Origin: Bradyrhizobium sp. OK095
Lineage (GTDB): Bacteria; Pseudomonadota; Alphaproteobacteria; Rhizobiales; Xanthobacteraceae
Direction: 5' to 3'
NCBI RefSeq assembly: GCF_900109945.1
Contig: NZ_FOBX01000004.1
Location: 310,001 to 374,000 of the forward strand
DNA length: 64,000 nucleotides
The translations under genes and the position numbers were made by a program. Each line of letters starts with the position of its first letter. The stretch's first letter is position 1. Below the pieces are notes generated by a model. It searched no databases and was not told the origin of the DNA. It saw only the letters and a list, made by a program, of their open reading frames with translations. Below are positions 45,146 to 53,960 of the stretch, piece by piece.

Positions 45146-46303
45146 ATGAACGCCAAGCCAAAGGACACCGTGATCGCCAATGCCAGGATCGTGCTGGCCG
45201 ATAGGGTGATCGAGCAGGGCTGGCTCGCTCTTGCCGATGGGCGCATTGCCGAGATCGGCGAGGGCAGGGCACCTGCCGGCGCAGAGGATGCCGGCGGCGA
45301 CCTCATCATGCCGGGCCTGATCGAGCTGCACACCGACCATCTCGAAGCGCATTGCGTGCCGCGCCCAAAAGTGTTCTGGAATCCGGTTGCCGCCGTCATC
45401 TCCTATGACGGCCAGCTTGCGACGTCTGGCATCACCACCGTGTTCGATTCGCTTCGGGTCTGGCGTGATGACGGCGCCGAGGAAGTCGATGGTCGTGCCG
45501 GCACGCTCGCCGCCGCGATCACGACCGCGCGCGATGCCGACCTGCTGCGCGCCGATCACTTCCTGCATCTGCGCTGCGAAATCCCGATGCCGAGCGTGGT
45601 CGAGGAAGCCAAGGAGCTGATCGACCGTCCTGACGTCCGCTTGATGTCGCTGATGGATCACACGCCCGGCCAACGTCAGTTCCGCGATGAAGTCAAGCTG
45701 CGCGACTACTATCGCGGCAAGGGTGGCGGCAAGACCGACGCCGAGCTCGATGAGCTGTTCGCAAAGCGTTTCGAGTATCAGAAGCTTTATGCTGCGACCA
45801 ACATGCGCGAGATCGTAGCGCTGGCGCAGTCGCACAAAATCCCGCTCGCGAGCCACGACGACACCACCGAGGAGAACGTCGCGGACGCCGTGCGCGACGG
45901 CGTTTCGGTGGCGGAGTTTCCAACGACGCTGGAGGCGGCGCGCGGCCTGCACCAGGCCGGCATCGGCATTCTGATGGGCGCGCCGAACGTCGTGCGCGGC
46001 GGCTCGCACTCCGGCAACATCGCCGCGGTCGACCTCGCCCGTGAAGGCCTGCTCGACATCCTGTCGTCGGACTACATCCCGTCAAGCCTGCTGATGGCCG
46101 CGCTGCAATTGCCCGACCACGTGCCGGCGATCAGCCTTCCCGCTGCGGTTCGCACCGTGACGAAAGCGCCGGCCAAGGCGGTTGGCCTCACCGACCGCGG
46201 CGAGGTCGCGACCGGCAAGCGCGCTGATCTGATCCGCGTGCATGTGGCGGGCAGCGTTCCCGTGGTTCGCAGCGTCTGGCGCGAAGGAAACCGGGTCGCA
46301 TGA
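45146..46303 (+). CDS. phnM: PhnM diphosphatase of the C-P lyase pathway
   Basis: A 385-aa amidohydrolase-superfamily enzyme that removes pyrophosphate from the ribosyl phosphonate triphosphate. Motifs IELHTDHLEAH (metal His and Asp), LASHDDTTEE and VVRGGSHSGN are all standard. ATG follows GAAGAGGGAC. It sits in the main operon between phnL and phnN and overlaps phnN by four bases. A divergent second PhnM lies at 33896-35089. Confidence 0.93.
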   Translation: MNAKPKDTVIANARIVLADRVIEQGWLALADGRIAEIGEGRAPAGAEDAGGDLIMPGLIELHTDHLEAHCVPRPKVFWNPVAAVISYDGQLATSGITTVFDSLRVWRDDGAEEVDGRAGTLAAAITTARDADLLRADHFLHLRCEIPMPSVVEEAKELIDRPDVRLMSLMDHTPGQRQFRDEVKLRDYYRGKGGGKTDAELDELFAKRFEYQKLYAATNMREIVALAQSHKIPLASHDDTTEENVADAVRDGVSVAEFPTTLEAARGLHQAGIGILMGAPNVVRGGSHSGNIAAVDLAREGLLDILSSDYIPSSLLMAALQLPDHVPAISLPAAVRTVTKAPAKAVGLTDRGEVATGKRADLIRVHVAGSVPVVRSVWREGNRVA

Positions 46304-46911
46304 GCGAGACTGAGGCCATGGCACAGGACACGGCGGGCCGGATCGGACCCGGCCGGCTCGTGCTAGTGGTCGGTCCGAGCGGTGCCGGCAAGGACACGCT
46401 GTTGCGGCTCGCGCAAGCGGCCTGCATCGATGATCACAACGTCGTCTTCCCGCGCCGTGTCGTGACGCGCGAATCCTCTGCCGACGAGGATAATATGGCG
46501 ATGAGTCCCGACGACTTTCGCCGCGCGCGCGAGCACGGCGATTTCGCCGTGTATTGGGAGGCGCACGGCCATTCCTATGCCCTGCCGCTCGAGATCAACG
46601 ACGATATCCGCGTCGGCCGCGCGGTCGTCGCGAATGTCTCGCGCACGGTGATCGGTGCGCTGCGCCAGGCCTATGCCAATGTCATCGTGGTCGCGATCAC
46701 GGCGCCGCCGGACGTGCTGGCGCAGCGGCTAGCCGCTCGCGCCCGGCACAGTGACGGCAATATCGCCGATCGGCTCACACGCAGCGTCAACGACGCGTCG
46801 GCCCATGCCGACGTCACCATCCTCAATGCGGGCAGTGCGGACTATCACAGCCGCCACCTGTTGCGCGTGATCAGGAATGAATGCTGGCACGAGGAGCGGC
46901 CAGCACAATGA
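46300..46911 (+). CDS. phnN: Ribose 1,5-bisphosphate phosphokinase PhnN
   Basis: A 203-aa guanylate-kinase-like enzyme that makes PRPP from ribose 1,5-bisphosphate and ATP, the last pathway step. P-loop VVGPSGAGKDTLLR is at about residues 20-33; FPRRVVTRESSADEDNMAMSPDDF and YWEAHGHSYALP are typical. ATG 46318 is a later candidate start. Confidence 0.92.
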   Translation: MSETEAMAQDTAGRIGPGRLVLVVGPSGAGKDTLLRLAQAACIDDHNVVFPRRVVTRESSADEDNMAMSPDDFRRAREHGDFAVYWEAHGHSYALPLEINDDIRVGRAVVANVSRTVIGALRQAYANVIVVAITAPPDVLAQRLAARARHSDGNIADRLTRSVNDASAHADVTILNAGSADYHSRHLLRVIRNECWHEERPAQ

Positions 46912-46921
46912 GGAGAACGGA

Positions 46922-47533
46922 ATGTCCGTGATTGAAACGGTCGAACAGCTCGAAGCCATCTACGGCGCCACCAATGACGCCTCGACCGTGAAAGTCGCCG
47001 ACCATGTCACGCCGCTCTACCGCATCTTCATCGAGAAGGCGCCGTTTGCCGCGCTCGCCACCATCGGGCCCGAGGGCATCGACTGCTCGCCGCGCGGCGA
47101 TCTCCCCGGCTTCGTCCGCATTCACGATCCCAGGACGCTGATGCTGCCGGACCGCCGCGGCAACAATCGGGTTGATTCCCTGCGCAACATCGTGCGCGAT
47201 CCCAGGGTGTCGCTGATGTTCTTGATCCCCGGCTCCGGCAACGCCGTGCGGGCCAACGGCCGCGCCCATCTTTCCGTCGATGCCGAGCTGCTCGCCTCGT
47301 TCAAGGTCGAGGGCAAAGCGCCGCGCAGCGTGATGGTGATGAACGTCGAGGAAATCTACTTCCAGTGCGCGCGCGCCATCGTCCGCTCCGATCTCTGGAA
47401 TCCGGACAAGCGCATCGATCCGAAGACCTTGCCGACACCCGGCCAGATCCTCGCCGAGATGAGCGAGAACAAGGTCGGCGGCGCGGAATATGACCGCATC
47501 TGGCCGGAACGTGCGGCCGCTACGATGTGGTAG
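46922..47533 (+). CDS. PPOX-type flavin-binding protein at the end of the phn operon
   Basis: A 203-aa pyridoxamine-phosphate-oxidase-fold protein of the MSMEG_1061-like group, expected to bind FMN. Recognisable: FIEKAPFAALATIGPEGIDCSPRGDLPGFVRI, DRRGNNRVDSLRNIVRDPRVSLMFLIPG and IYFQCARAIVRSDLW. It lies ten bases after phnN with GAGGAGAACGGA as ribosome site, so is likely co-transcribed. A role in phosphonate metabolism is only inferred from position. Its end overlaps the convergent TPR gene by 14 bases. Confidence 0.82.
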   Translation: MSVIETVEQLEAIYGATNDASTVKVADHVTPLYRIFIEKAPFAALATIGPEGIDCSPRGDLPGFVRIHDPRTLMLPDRRGNNRVDSLRNIVRDPRVSLMFLIPGSGNAVRANGRAHLSVDAELLASFKVEGKAPRSVMVMNVEEIYFQCARAIVRSDLWNPDKRIDPKTLPTPGQILAEMSENKVGGAEYDRIWPERAAATMW

Positions 47534-49322
47534 GGAATTCCTCGACCAGGGCACGGTCGACGCGCGCGATTACCGCGCTCCAGTCGCGCGCCGCGTCCTG
47601 ACGGAACAGGCGGGCGGTCGGATACCACGGGCTGTCCTCGCGATCGAGCAGCCAGCGCCAATCCGGCACGTGAGGAAGCAGCAGCCAGACCGGACGCCCG
47701 AGCGCGCCGGCGAGGTGGGCCGTGCTGGTATCCACCGTAATGACGAGATCGAGCGCCGCCACCACCGCAGCCGTGTCGGTGAAATCGTCAAAGAATTGTC
47801 CGGCCAGGACGAGATTGCTCCGCTCGCCCAGCGCCGCTCTGTCGCTCTGGCGAACTTCCGTCTGCAGGCCGACGAAGACGGCATTGCGCGCAAGCAGCGG
47901 CGCGAGCAGCTCGGCGCGGATCGAGCGGTTCCGGTCGTTGGTGTGCGTCGCGTTGCCGGACCAGACGAGGCCGATCTTCGGCCTCTCGTCGGTACCGAGG
48001 CGCTCGCGCCACACGTCCGGCAGGTTCGGCGCGGCCAGGTAGGGAATGGCCGAAGGAATGCTCTCCAGCGTGGTACCGAAGGCCAGCGGCAGGCTGGACA
48101 GCGGACAGTGCACGTCGAAGTCGGGCAGCGGAGCGTTCTTGTCGATGCACAACGCCACGCCATCCATCGTGCTGATCAGATGTCGCAGCGCGGCTTGCAC
48201 CCTTGCGATCACGCGCGCGCCACGCGCGGCCAGCATCGGAATGTAGCGGGCGAAGTGAATGGTGTCGCCGAAGCCGAGATCGGCATGGACCAGGATGGTC
48301 TTGCCTTCGAGGGAGTTCTCGCCGAGCCACAGCGGCTGCGCGAAGTTCGGCGCGACGAGGCCGAGCGCGGCGACCTTCCTCTGCCATTCCGCCTCCACGA
48401 AGCCCCGGGCGAGATCGCCGGTCAGCAGGCGCAGCGTCGCATCGTTCCAGTGGGCCAGCGCGTGATCGGGATTCATCTGCTGGCCCTGCGCATAGCTCGC
48501 CAGGGCCTCGTCGTAGCGGGCGAGGTCCTGCAGCACGCTGCCACGATTGACGATGGCGTCGACATAGTCCGGCTTCAGCGCAGCCGCGCGATCAAACGAC
48601 GCCAGGGCTTCGTCAAGCCGTCCTGCCGCGCGTAGCGCCGAGCCGCGGCTGTTCGCTATCTCGGGTGATTCAGGTTCGAGCGCGATGGCCGCGTCGAAAT
48701 CGGCAAGCGCCGCCTCGGTCCGCATCAGCCGGAGCAGCACGATGCCGCGATTGTTCAGCGCGGCTGCATGACCGGGCGCGATCTTGATCAGGCGGTCATA
48801 GTCCGCCAGCGCAGCTTCGAAGCGATTGAGATCGGAGAGGATATCGGCCCGATATTTCAGGGCGCCGACATAGTCGTGATTGTGCGCGATGGCGCGGCCG
48901 AGCGCTGTCAGCGCCTCCTCTGGCCGTTCCATCGCGAGCAGGGTCAAGGCACGATGAAAATGCGCTTCCCAATAGTCGGATTTGCGGCGCAAGGCCTTGT
49001 CGAACATCGCGAGCGCGTCGTCGAATTTGCGCTGGTTGCGGAGCGCGACACCCAGATTGGCGAGATAGAGCGGGTTGCGCGGGCTCGTCGCGATCGCCTG
49101 CCGTATCAGCTGCTCCGCCTCGCCGGGGTGTTCGGCCAGGAAGCTGACGCCCAGCAGATGCAGCGCGTCGGGCTGCCGCGGATCGATCGTCAGCGCGTAG
49201 CGATAGGTGTCGCGCGCCTGGGGCAGGTTGCCAGCCTGATGCAATGCCATGCCGCGGCCGAGCAGATCCGCGATCTGTTGTTGTGCCAGCGGGCTGCCGG
49301 GTCGATGCTTGTGAGGAATCAT
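47520..49322 (-). CDS. TPR protein with glycosyltransferase-9-like domain
   Basis: A 600-aa protein. Residues about 15-310 are eight or so TPR units (repeated NRGSVLQDLARYDEALASYAQGQQMNPD-like text). Residues about 330-590 resemble a GT-B/heptosyltransferase family 9 fold: ILVHADLGFGDTIHFARYIPMLAARGARV, IGLVWSGNATHTNDRNRSI and VITVDTSTAHLAGALGRPVWLLLP. Similar fusions are common in Bradyrhizobium and may modify proteins or cell-surface glycans. No signal peptide. Substrate unknown. Confidence 0.78.
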   Translation of the reverse strand: MIPHKHRPGSPLAQQQIADLLGRGMALHQAGNLPQARDTYRYALTIDPRQPDALHLLGVSFLAEHPGEAEQLIRQAIATSPRNPLYLANLGVALRNQRKFDDALAMFDKALRRKSDYWEAHFHRALTLLAMERPEEALTALGRAIAHNHDYVGALKYRADILSDLNRFEAALADYDRLIKIAPGHAAALNNRGIVLLRLMRTEAALADFDAAIALEPESPEIANSRGSALRAAGRLDEALASFDRAAALKPDYVDAIVNRGSVLQDLARYDEALASYAQGQQMNPDHALAHWNDATLRLLTGDLARGFVEAEWQRKVAALGLVAPNFAQPLWLGENSLEGKTILVHADLGFGDTIHFARYIPMLAARGARVIARVQAALRHLISTMDGVALCIDKNAPLPDFDVHCPLSSLPLAFGTTLESIPSAIPYLAAPNLPDVWRERLGTDERPKIGLVWSGNATHTNDRNRSIRAELLAPLLARNAVFVGLQTEVRQSDRAALGERSNLVLAGQFFDDFTDTAAVVAALDLVITVDTSTAHLAGALGRPVWLLLPHVPDWRWLLDREDSPWYPTARLFRQDAARDWSAVIARVDRALVEEFPTTS

Positions 49323-49426
49323 CGGACGGGAATCTAGGTCAGGTCAAGGATTCTGGCCAGCGGTCCCCCCGGCGGCTGGCTGTCGGGCCACCCGTTATCG
49401 GCCGTGATTGACCCTGATTCGGCCGG

Positions 49427-50848
49427 ATGGTTACATCGCAGCCGGCGATTCGGCGCCGTAGGCCGGTACAGCCTTCATCAACCGTGGAGCCGGCGATGGT
49501 TCGCAAAGACCGCGCGCAAGCGCAGGTGCGAAAGACGGACGTGACACGCTGGTCGGATCCGGCGTCACTCGAGGCCGCCTGGGACGCTCGGGCTGAGCTC
49601 GCCGCGCAGTTCATCCCCGCGGGTGCCCGCGTCCTCGACCTCGGCTGTGGCAAGATGTCGTTGCGCCGCTTCCTGCCGCCCGGCGCCAGCTATCGGGGCT
49701 GCGACCTGGTCGCGCGGGAGGCCGATACGGTCGTCTGCGACTTCAACGCGGGTGAGTTCCCGGCTGAGGCCGCGACCGATGCGGACATCATCACGCTGCT
49801 CGGCGTCCTCGAATACATTCCCGACTCCGACGCATTCTTCGCGCATCTGCGCGCAGCCAAGCGGGACGTCGTGCTCAGCTATTGCGCGACCGACCTGACG
49901 GGCTCGGTGGACCGGCTGTCCCTGGGTTGGCTGACCCATTTCAGCTTTCTCGGACTGGCCAAGCTGTTCGATCGTCACGGGTTCCAGATTACTGCGACGA
50001 TGCCGGTCGATCAGCTCCAGATCCTGATGCGCCTCACGCCCGTGGATCGCATGCCCCAGGTCAACCCGAGCAAGGTCGCGGTCATCTCCTACAACGATGT
50101 CGGTAATTTCGGCGACCGGCTCGGCTATCACATGATCAACTCGCTGCTGCCGGGAGATGCCCTGGTCGATCATCTGACCTTCCGGACACTGGACCGCGCG
50201 CGCGATGCCTACGATCTGATCGTGCTCGGCATCGGCAACAGCATCTACGAGCCGCTGCTCACCGACGATCTCATGAAGGTGTTGGCGCGCGGCAAGGCAA
50301 AGGTCGGCATTTTTGGAACGCAATACCGCGAGCTCATCTCGCGCGCCAAGCTTGACCGGCTGATCGACCGGCTCGACACCTGGTTTGCGCGCTACGAGGA
50401 CGATGTCCTGATGTACGGTCGCGGACGCTCCAATGTCGAGCATCTCGGCGACTGGCTGATCGATCAGTTTCCGATGGCGACACCTGTCGTCGACGAGCAG
50501 CTCAACGTCGGCGACGAGATTTTGAAAAATCTCCCGCTCGACCGCGTCATTCAGGACATCCAGCGGCACAAGAAGGTGTTCTCGAGCCGGCTGCACCCCT
50601 TGCTCTGCGCGCTGACGTCGGCCGAGACGGTTGCCTATAGCGAACAGCCGGCGGGCGACACGGAGATCGTGTCGGGCAAGTTCCGCAGCATGTTGATCGA
50701 CATTTTCGGCCGCACCTATCCGGAGAAGGCGTTCTTTGCGGTCGATCGCGATGCGGTCAGCCGCTACAAGCTACGCGTTCACGGTAATGTCGCGAAGGTC
50801 GAATCGCGGCTCCAGGAGATGTTGCGCAACGTCGCGACGGCAGCTTGA
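49427..50848 (+). CDS. Methyltransferase / polysaccharide pyruvyl transferase-like fusion
   Basis: A 473-aa two-domain protein. Residues about 45-200 are a class I SAM methyltransferase (ARVLDLGCGKMSLRRFLPPG; VVCDFNAGEFP; ITLLGVLEYIPD). Residues about 215-440 resemble polysaccharide pyruvyl transferase (VAVISYNDVGNFGDRLGYHMINSLLP; YDLIVLGIGNSIYEPLL; SSRLHPLLCALTS). ATG 49427 or 49496 may start it. It is divergent from the glycosyltransferase-like gene; both suggest a cell-surface polymer function. The 104 bases between them hold nothing recognised. Confidence 0.75.
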   Translation: MVTSQPAIRRRRPVQPSSTVEPAMVRKDRAQAQVRKTDVTRWSDPASLEAAWDARAELAAQFIPAGARVLDLGCGKMSLRRFLPPGASYRGCDLVAREADTVVCDFNAGEFPAEAATDADIITLLGVLEYIPDSDAFFAHLRAAKRDVVLSYCATDLTGSVDRLSLGWLTHFSFLGLAKLFDRHGFQITATMPVDQLQILMRLTPVDRMPQVNPSKVAVISYNDVGNFGDRLGYHMINSLLPGDALVDHLTFRTLDRARDAYDLIVLGIGNSIYEPLLTDDLMKVLARGKAKVGIFGTQYRELISRAKLDRLIDRLDTWFARYEDDVLMYGRGRSNVEHLGDWLIDQFPMATPVVDEQLNVGDEILKNLPLDRVIQDIQRHKKVFSSRLHPLLCALTSAETVAYSEQPAGDTEIVSGKFRSMLIDIFGRTYPEKAFFAVDRDAVSRYKLRVHGNVAKVESRLQEMLRNVATAA

Positions 50849-50849
50849 T

Positions 50850-51581
50850 CTAGTTAAACGCCATCCCACCGCTCAGCGCGATCGTCTGGCCGGTCATATA
50901 GGCATTGTCGACCAGCAGCATCACGGCTTTCGCCACCTCATCCGCCGTGCCGAAGCGGCCGAGCGGAATGCGGCTGACGAGCTGGGGCTGGCCGCTCATC
51001 ATGTCGGTCTCGATCAGCGACGGCGCCACGGCGTTGACGGTGATGCCTTCCTTGGCCAGCCGCGCCGCATAACCGCGCGTGAGACCCTCCATGCCGGCCT
51101 TCGACGCATTGTAGTGCGGCCCGATCGAGCCGGCACCGCGCGCGGCACCGGAGGAGATGTTGACGATCCGGCCCCACTTCCTTGATCGCATCGATGGCAG
51201 CACCGCCTGCGTGCACAGGAACGCGGATTTCAAATTGACCAGGATGGTGCGATCGAAATCGTCCTCGGTGAGATCGTCGACGCCGCGCGTGATCGCGATG
51301 CCGGCATTGTTGACGAGGATGTCGATGGGACCGAGCCCGGCCGTGACACGCTCGACCATGTTCGCGACAGCCTCGCCCTGTGAGACATCGGCGGCGACGA
51401 CGATGGCGCGGCCGCCCTGTTTGACGATTTCGCCCGCCACCCGCTCGGCTTGTCCGATCTGCTCGCGGCAGTTGATCGCCACGGCCGCGCCCGATGCGGC
51501 GAGCGCGCGACAGACGGCAGCACCGATCCCGCGCGAGCCGCCGGTCACGAGCGCAATGCGCCCCTTCAGATCATCCGTCAT
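50850..51581 (-). CDS. SDR-family oxidoreductase, FabG-like
   Basis: A 243-aa short-chain dehydrogenase. Cofactor loop TGGSRGIGAAV at residues 14-24, NNAGIA near 90, catalytic Ser in NISSGAARG and Tyr-x-x-x-Lys in HYNASKAGM are all present. Closest in style to 3-oxoacyl-ACP reductases. Its stop is adjacent to the stop of the fusion protein gene. Substrate not deducible. Confidence 0.85.
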   Translation of the reverse strand: MTDDLKGRIALVTGGSRGIGAAVCRALAASGAAVAINCREQIGQAERVAGEIVKQGGRAIVVAADVSQGEAVANMVERVTAGLGPIDILVNNAGIAITRGVDDLTEDDFDRTILVNLKSAFLCTQAVLPSMRSRKWGRIVNISSGAARGAGSIGPHYNASKAGMEGLTRGYAARLAKEGITVNAVAPSLIETDMMSGQPQLVSRIPLGRFGTADEVAKAVMLLVDNAYMTGQTIALSGGMAFN

Positions 51582-51806
51582 CTCTGGACCTCCCGATTTG
51601 CCTGCTTTGTAGTTGCTGGAAGCCTATCACGTTGGCCGTGCAGCGGTGTTGAACTCATCGCGAGATGAATCCGACTGTCTGCGCTTGCGGCAGGAGAAAC
51701 GCCCGGGCGCGCGGCCTTCAAATATGGATAGCCATTTCATTGACCAGTCGCGCCAATCGCTCGATATTCGGAGCATCGAAACTGCTCATCGAGACGAAGC
51801 CGCAAT

Positions 51807-51902
51807 ATGAGAATTGATCACCAGCGCAATCGGAACGACATGCATGCTTGCATGACGCGGCGCTGTTTCTCGGCGGCAACCGGCGCCTGTTGTTGTTGCT
51901 GA
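51807..51902 (+). CDS. Polycysteine leader peptide, candidate cysteine attenuator
   Basis: A 30-codon ORF too short for usual gene calling. Its C-terminal part reads MTRRCFSATGACCCC, with TGT-TGT-TGT-TGC directly before TGA; six cysteines in total. Alternative starts are ATG 51840 (19 aa) and ATG 51852 (15 aa); none has a strong ribosome site. It precedes a 73-aa gene (start 51974) and the sulfonate-binding protein gene (start 52213). Cysteine-run leader ORFs are known as cysteine-responsive attenuators of sulfur genes in mycobacteria; similar action here is inference. The other 51582-51806 sequence shows no feature. Confidence 0.7.
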   Translation: MRIDHQRNRNDMHACMTRRCFSAATGACCCC

Positions 51903-51962
51903 CCGCCTCCTAACAACCTCCCACAGCACAAATCTTACGACCGGAACGCCGAAATCCCGGCG
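51903..51962 (+). promoter_or_regulatory. Anti-Shine-Dalgarno-like segment and hairpin after the leader ORF
   Basis: Directly after the leader stop come GCCTCCTAA and CCTCCC, both complementary to GGAGG ribosome sites; the binding-protein gene has ACCGGAGGACC at 52198-52208. A small hairpin CGCCG-aaatcc-CGGCG (51947-51962) lies 11 bases before the 51974 start. This is the layout expected if leader translation controls access to a ribosome site. Confidence 0.4.
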
Positions 51963-51973
51963 AATGAGCAGTC

Positions 51974-52195
51974 ATGTCCCAAGCCCAATCGAACGCCTAC
52001 ATTATCGAAATCCACGATCGCGCCGCCGGCATCATCACGCGAAATGAGCGCGGCTTCCGCTTCTTCTCGTCCGAGCGCCTGTTCGACAGCCTCGAAGGCC
52101 GCCAGTTCCGCTCGGCACGTGAGGCCGAGCGCGCAGCACGAGCCCTGCTCTCCGAGAAGGGCCGGCGCGCAAACTCCCAACTCTTCGCCAACTGA
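51974..52195 (+). CDS. Small conserved protein before the sulfonate-binding protein
   Basis: A 73-aa cytosolic protein. The first 40 residues look like two strands and a helix (NAYIIEIHDRAAGIITRNERGFRFFSSERLFDSLEG); the rest is helical and basic (REAERAARALLSEKGRR). I do not recognise a named family. Its stop is 17 bases before the ssuA-like ATG, so the two are probably co-transcribed behind the polycysteine leader. Confidence 0.65.
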   Translation: MSQAQSNAYIIEIHDRAAGIITRNERGFRFFSSERLFDSLEGRQFRSAREAERAARALLSEKGRRANSQLFAN

Positions 52196-52212
52196 AACCG
52201 GAGGACCACGAT

Positions 52213-53166
<954 letters not shown>

Positions 53167-53173
53167 GCAATCC

Positions 53174-53956
53174 CTAACCTCTCAGCGCCACCAGCAACTC
53201 GTCCGGGCGCTCGGCCATGATCATGTGGCCGGCGCCCGGCACCACGACGGTCTTCGCATGCGGGATCGCGGCTGCGAGTGCCTTGCCGGCTTTCACCGGT
53301 GTCATCATGTCGCGCTCGCCGAGGATGAGGGTAACAGGCACCTTCACGCTCGCGGCAGCGGTGAGTGCGTTCGCGTAAGCATTGCAGGCGGACAAATCCC
53401 TGAACAGGACGCCCGGCTCGCAAGCTTGAAGCACGGCCTGCGCGCCGCCATGCATCCACAGGCCCGGTGCGAGGCTGCCGCCGAGCTCGGCGTTGAAGCC
53501 GAGGCCCCAGATCGACACCATGTCGTTTGCATCCTGCTCGTTGGCTTCGGCCGCCTTCAGCAGGTCGGGACCGACCGTCATGGTCGCGGCAGTGCCGATC
53601 AGGCTCAGTGCCGAGACTTTGTCGGGGTGCCGCGCCGCCGTCTCCAGCGAGATCAGCGATCCCATGGAATGGCCGATCAGATGGGCCTTCGCCACGTTGG
53701 CCGCAGCGAGCAGTGCTGCGGTCCAGTCGGCCATCTCCGCAATAGTTGACAGCGAAGGCCCGGACGAGCGGCCGTGGCCGGGCAAATCAGGCGCCAGCAC
53801 GCCAAAGCCGTGATGGGCGAACCAGCGCGTATGCAGCGCCCAGGTCGAACGATCGAACCCGGCACCATGGAGGAAGACCATGGTGGGCAGGGACTTGTCG
53901 AAGTCGCGGCCGCCAGTTGCGACAAACACATCAGTGCCGTTGACGGAAAGCTTCAT
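53174..53956 (-). CDS. Alpha/beta hydrolase
   Basis: A 260-aa hydrolase. Oxyanion motif VFLHGAGFDRSTW near residue 30, nucleophile elbow LIGHSMGSLIS near 100 (catalytic Ser), Asp in LILGERDMMTP and His in GAGHMIMAE complete the triad. ATG 53956 is preferred; the longer frame runs into the metY gene. It follows metY by four bases on the same strand, so is co-transcribed with it. Substrate unknown. Confidence 0.82.
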   Translation of the reverse strand: MKLSVNGTDVFVATGGRDFDKSLPTMVFLHGAGFDRSTWALHTRWFAHHGFGVLAPDLPGHGRSSGPSLSTIAEMADWTAALLAAANVAKAHLIGHSMGSLISLETAARHPDKVSALSLIGTAATMTVGPDLLKAAEANEQDANDMVSIWGLGFNAELGGSLAPGLWMHGGAQAVLQACEPGVLFRDLSACNAYANALTAAASVKVPVTLILGERDMMTPVKAGKALAAAIPHAKTVVVPGAGHMIMAERPDELLVALRG

Positions 53957-53960
53957 GGCG

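Noticed and set aside
51722..51850. Minus-strand frame ending FDAPNIERLARLVNEMAIHI, possibly a gene remnant
   Set aside because: Too short, no start with a ribosome site, and it overlaps the polycysteine leader on the other strand; no family resemblance.
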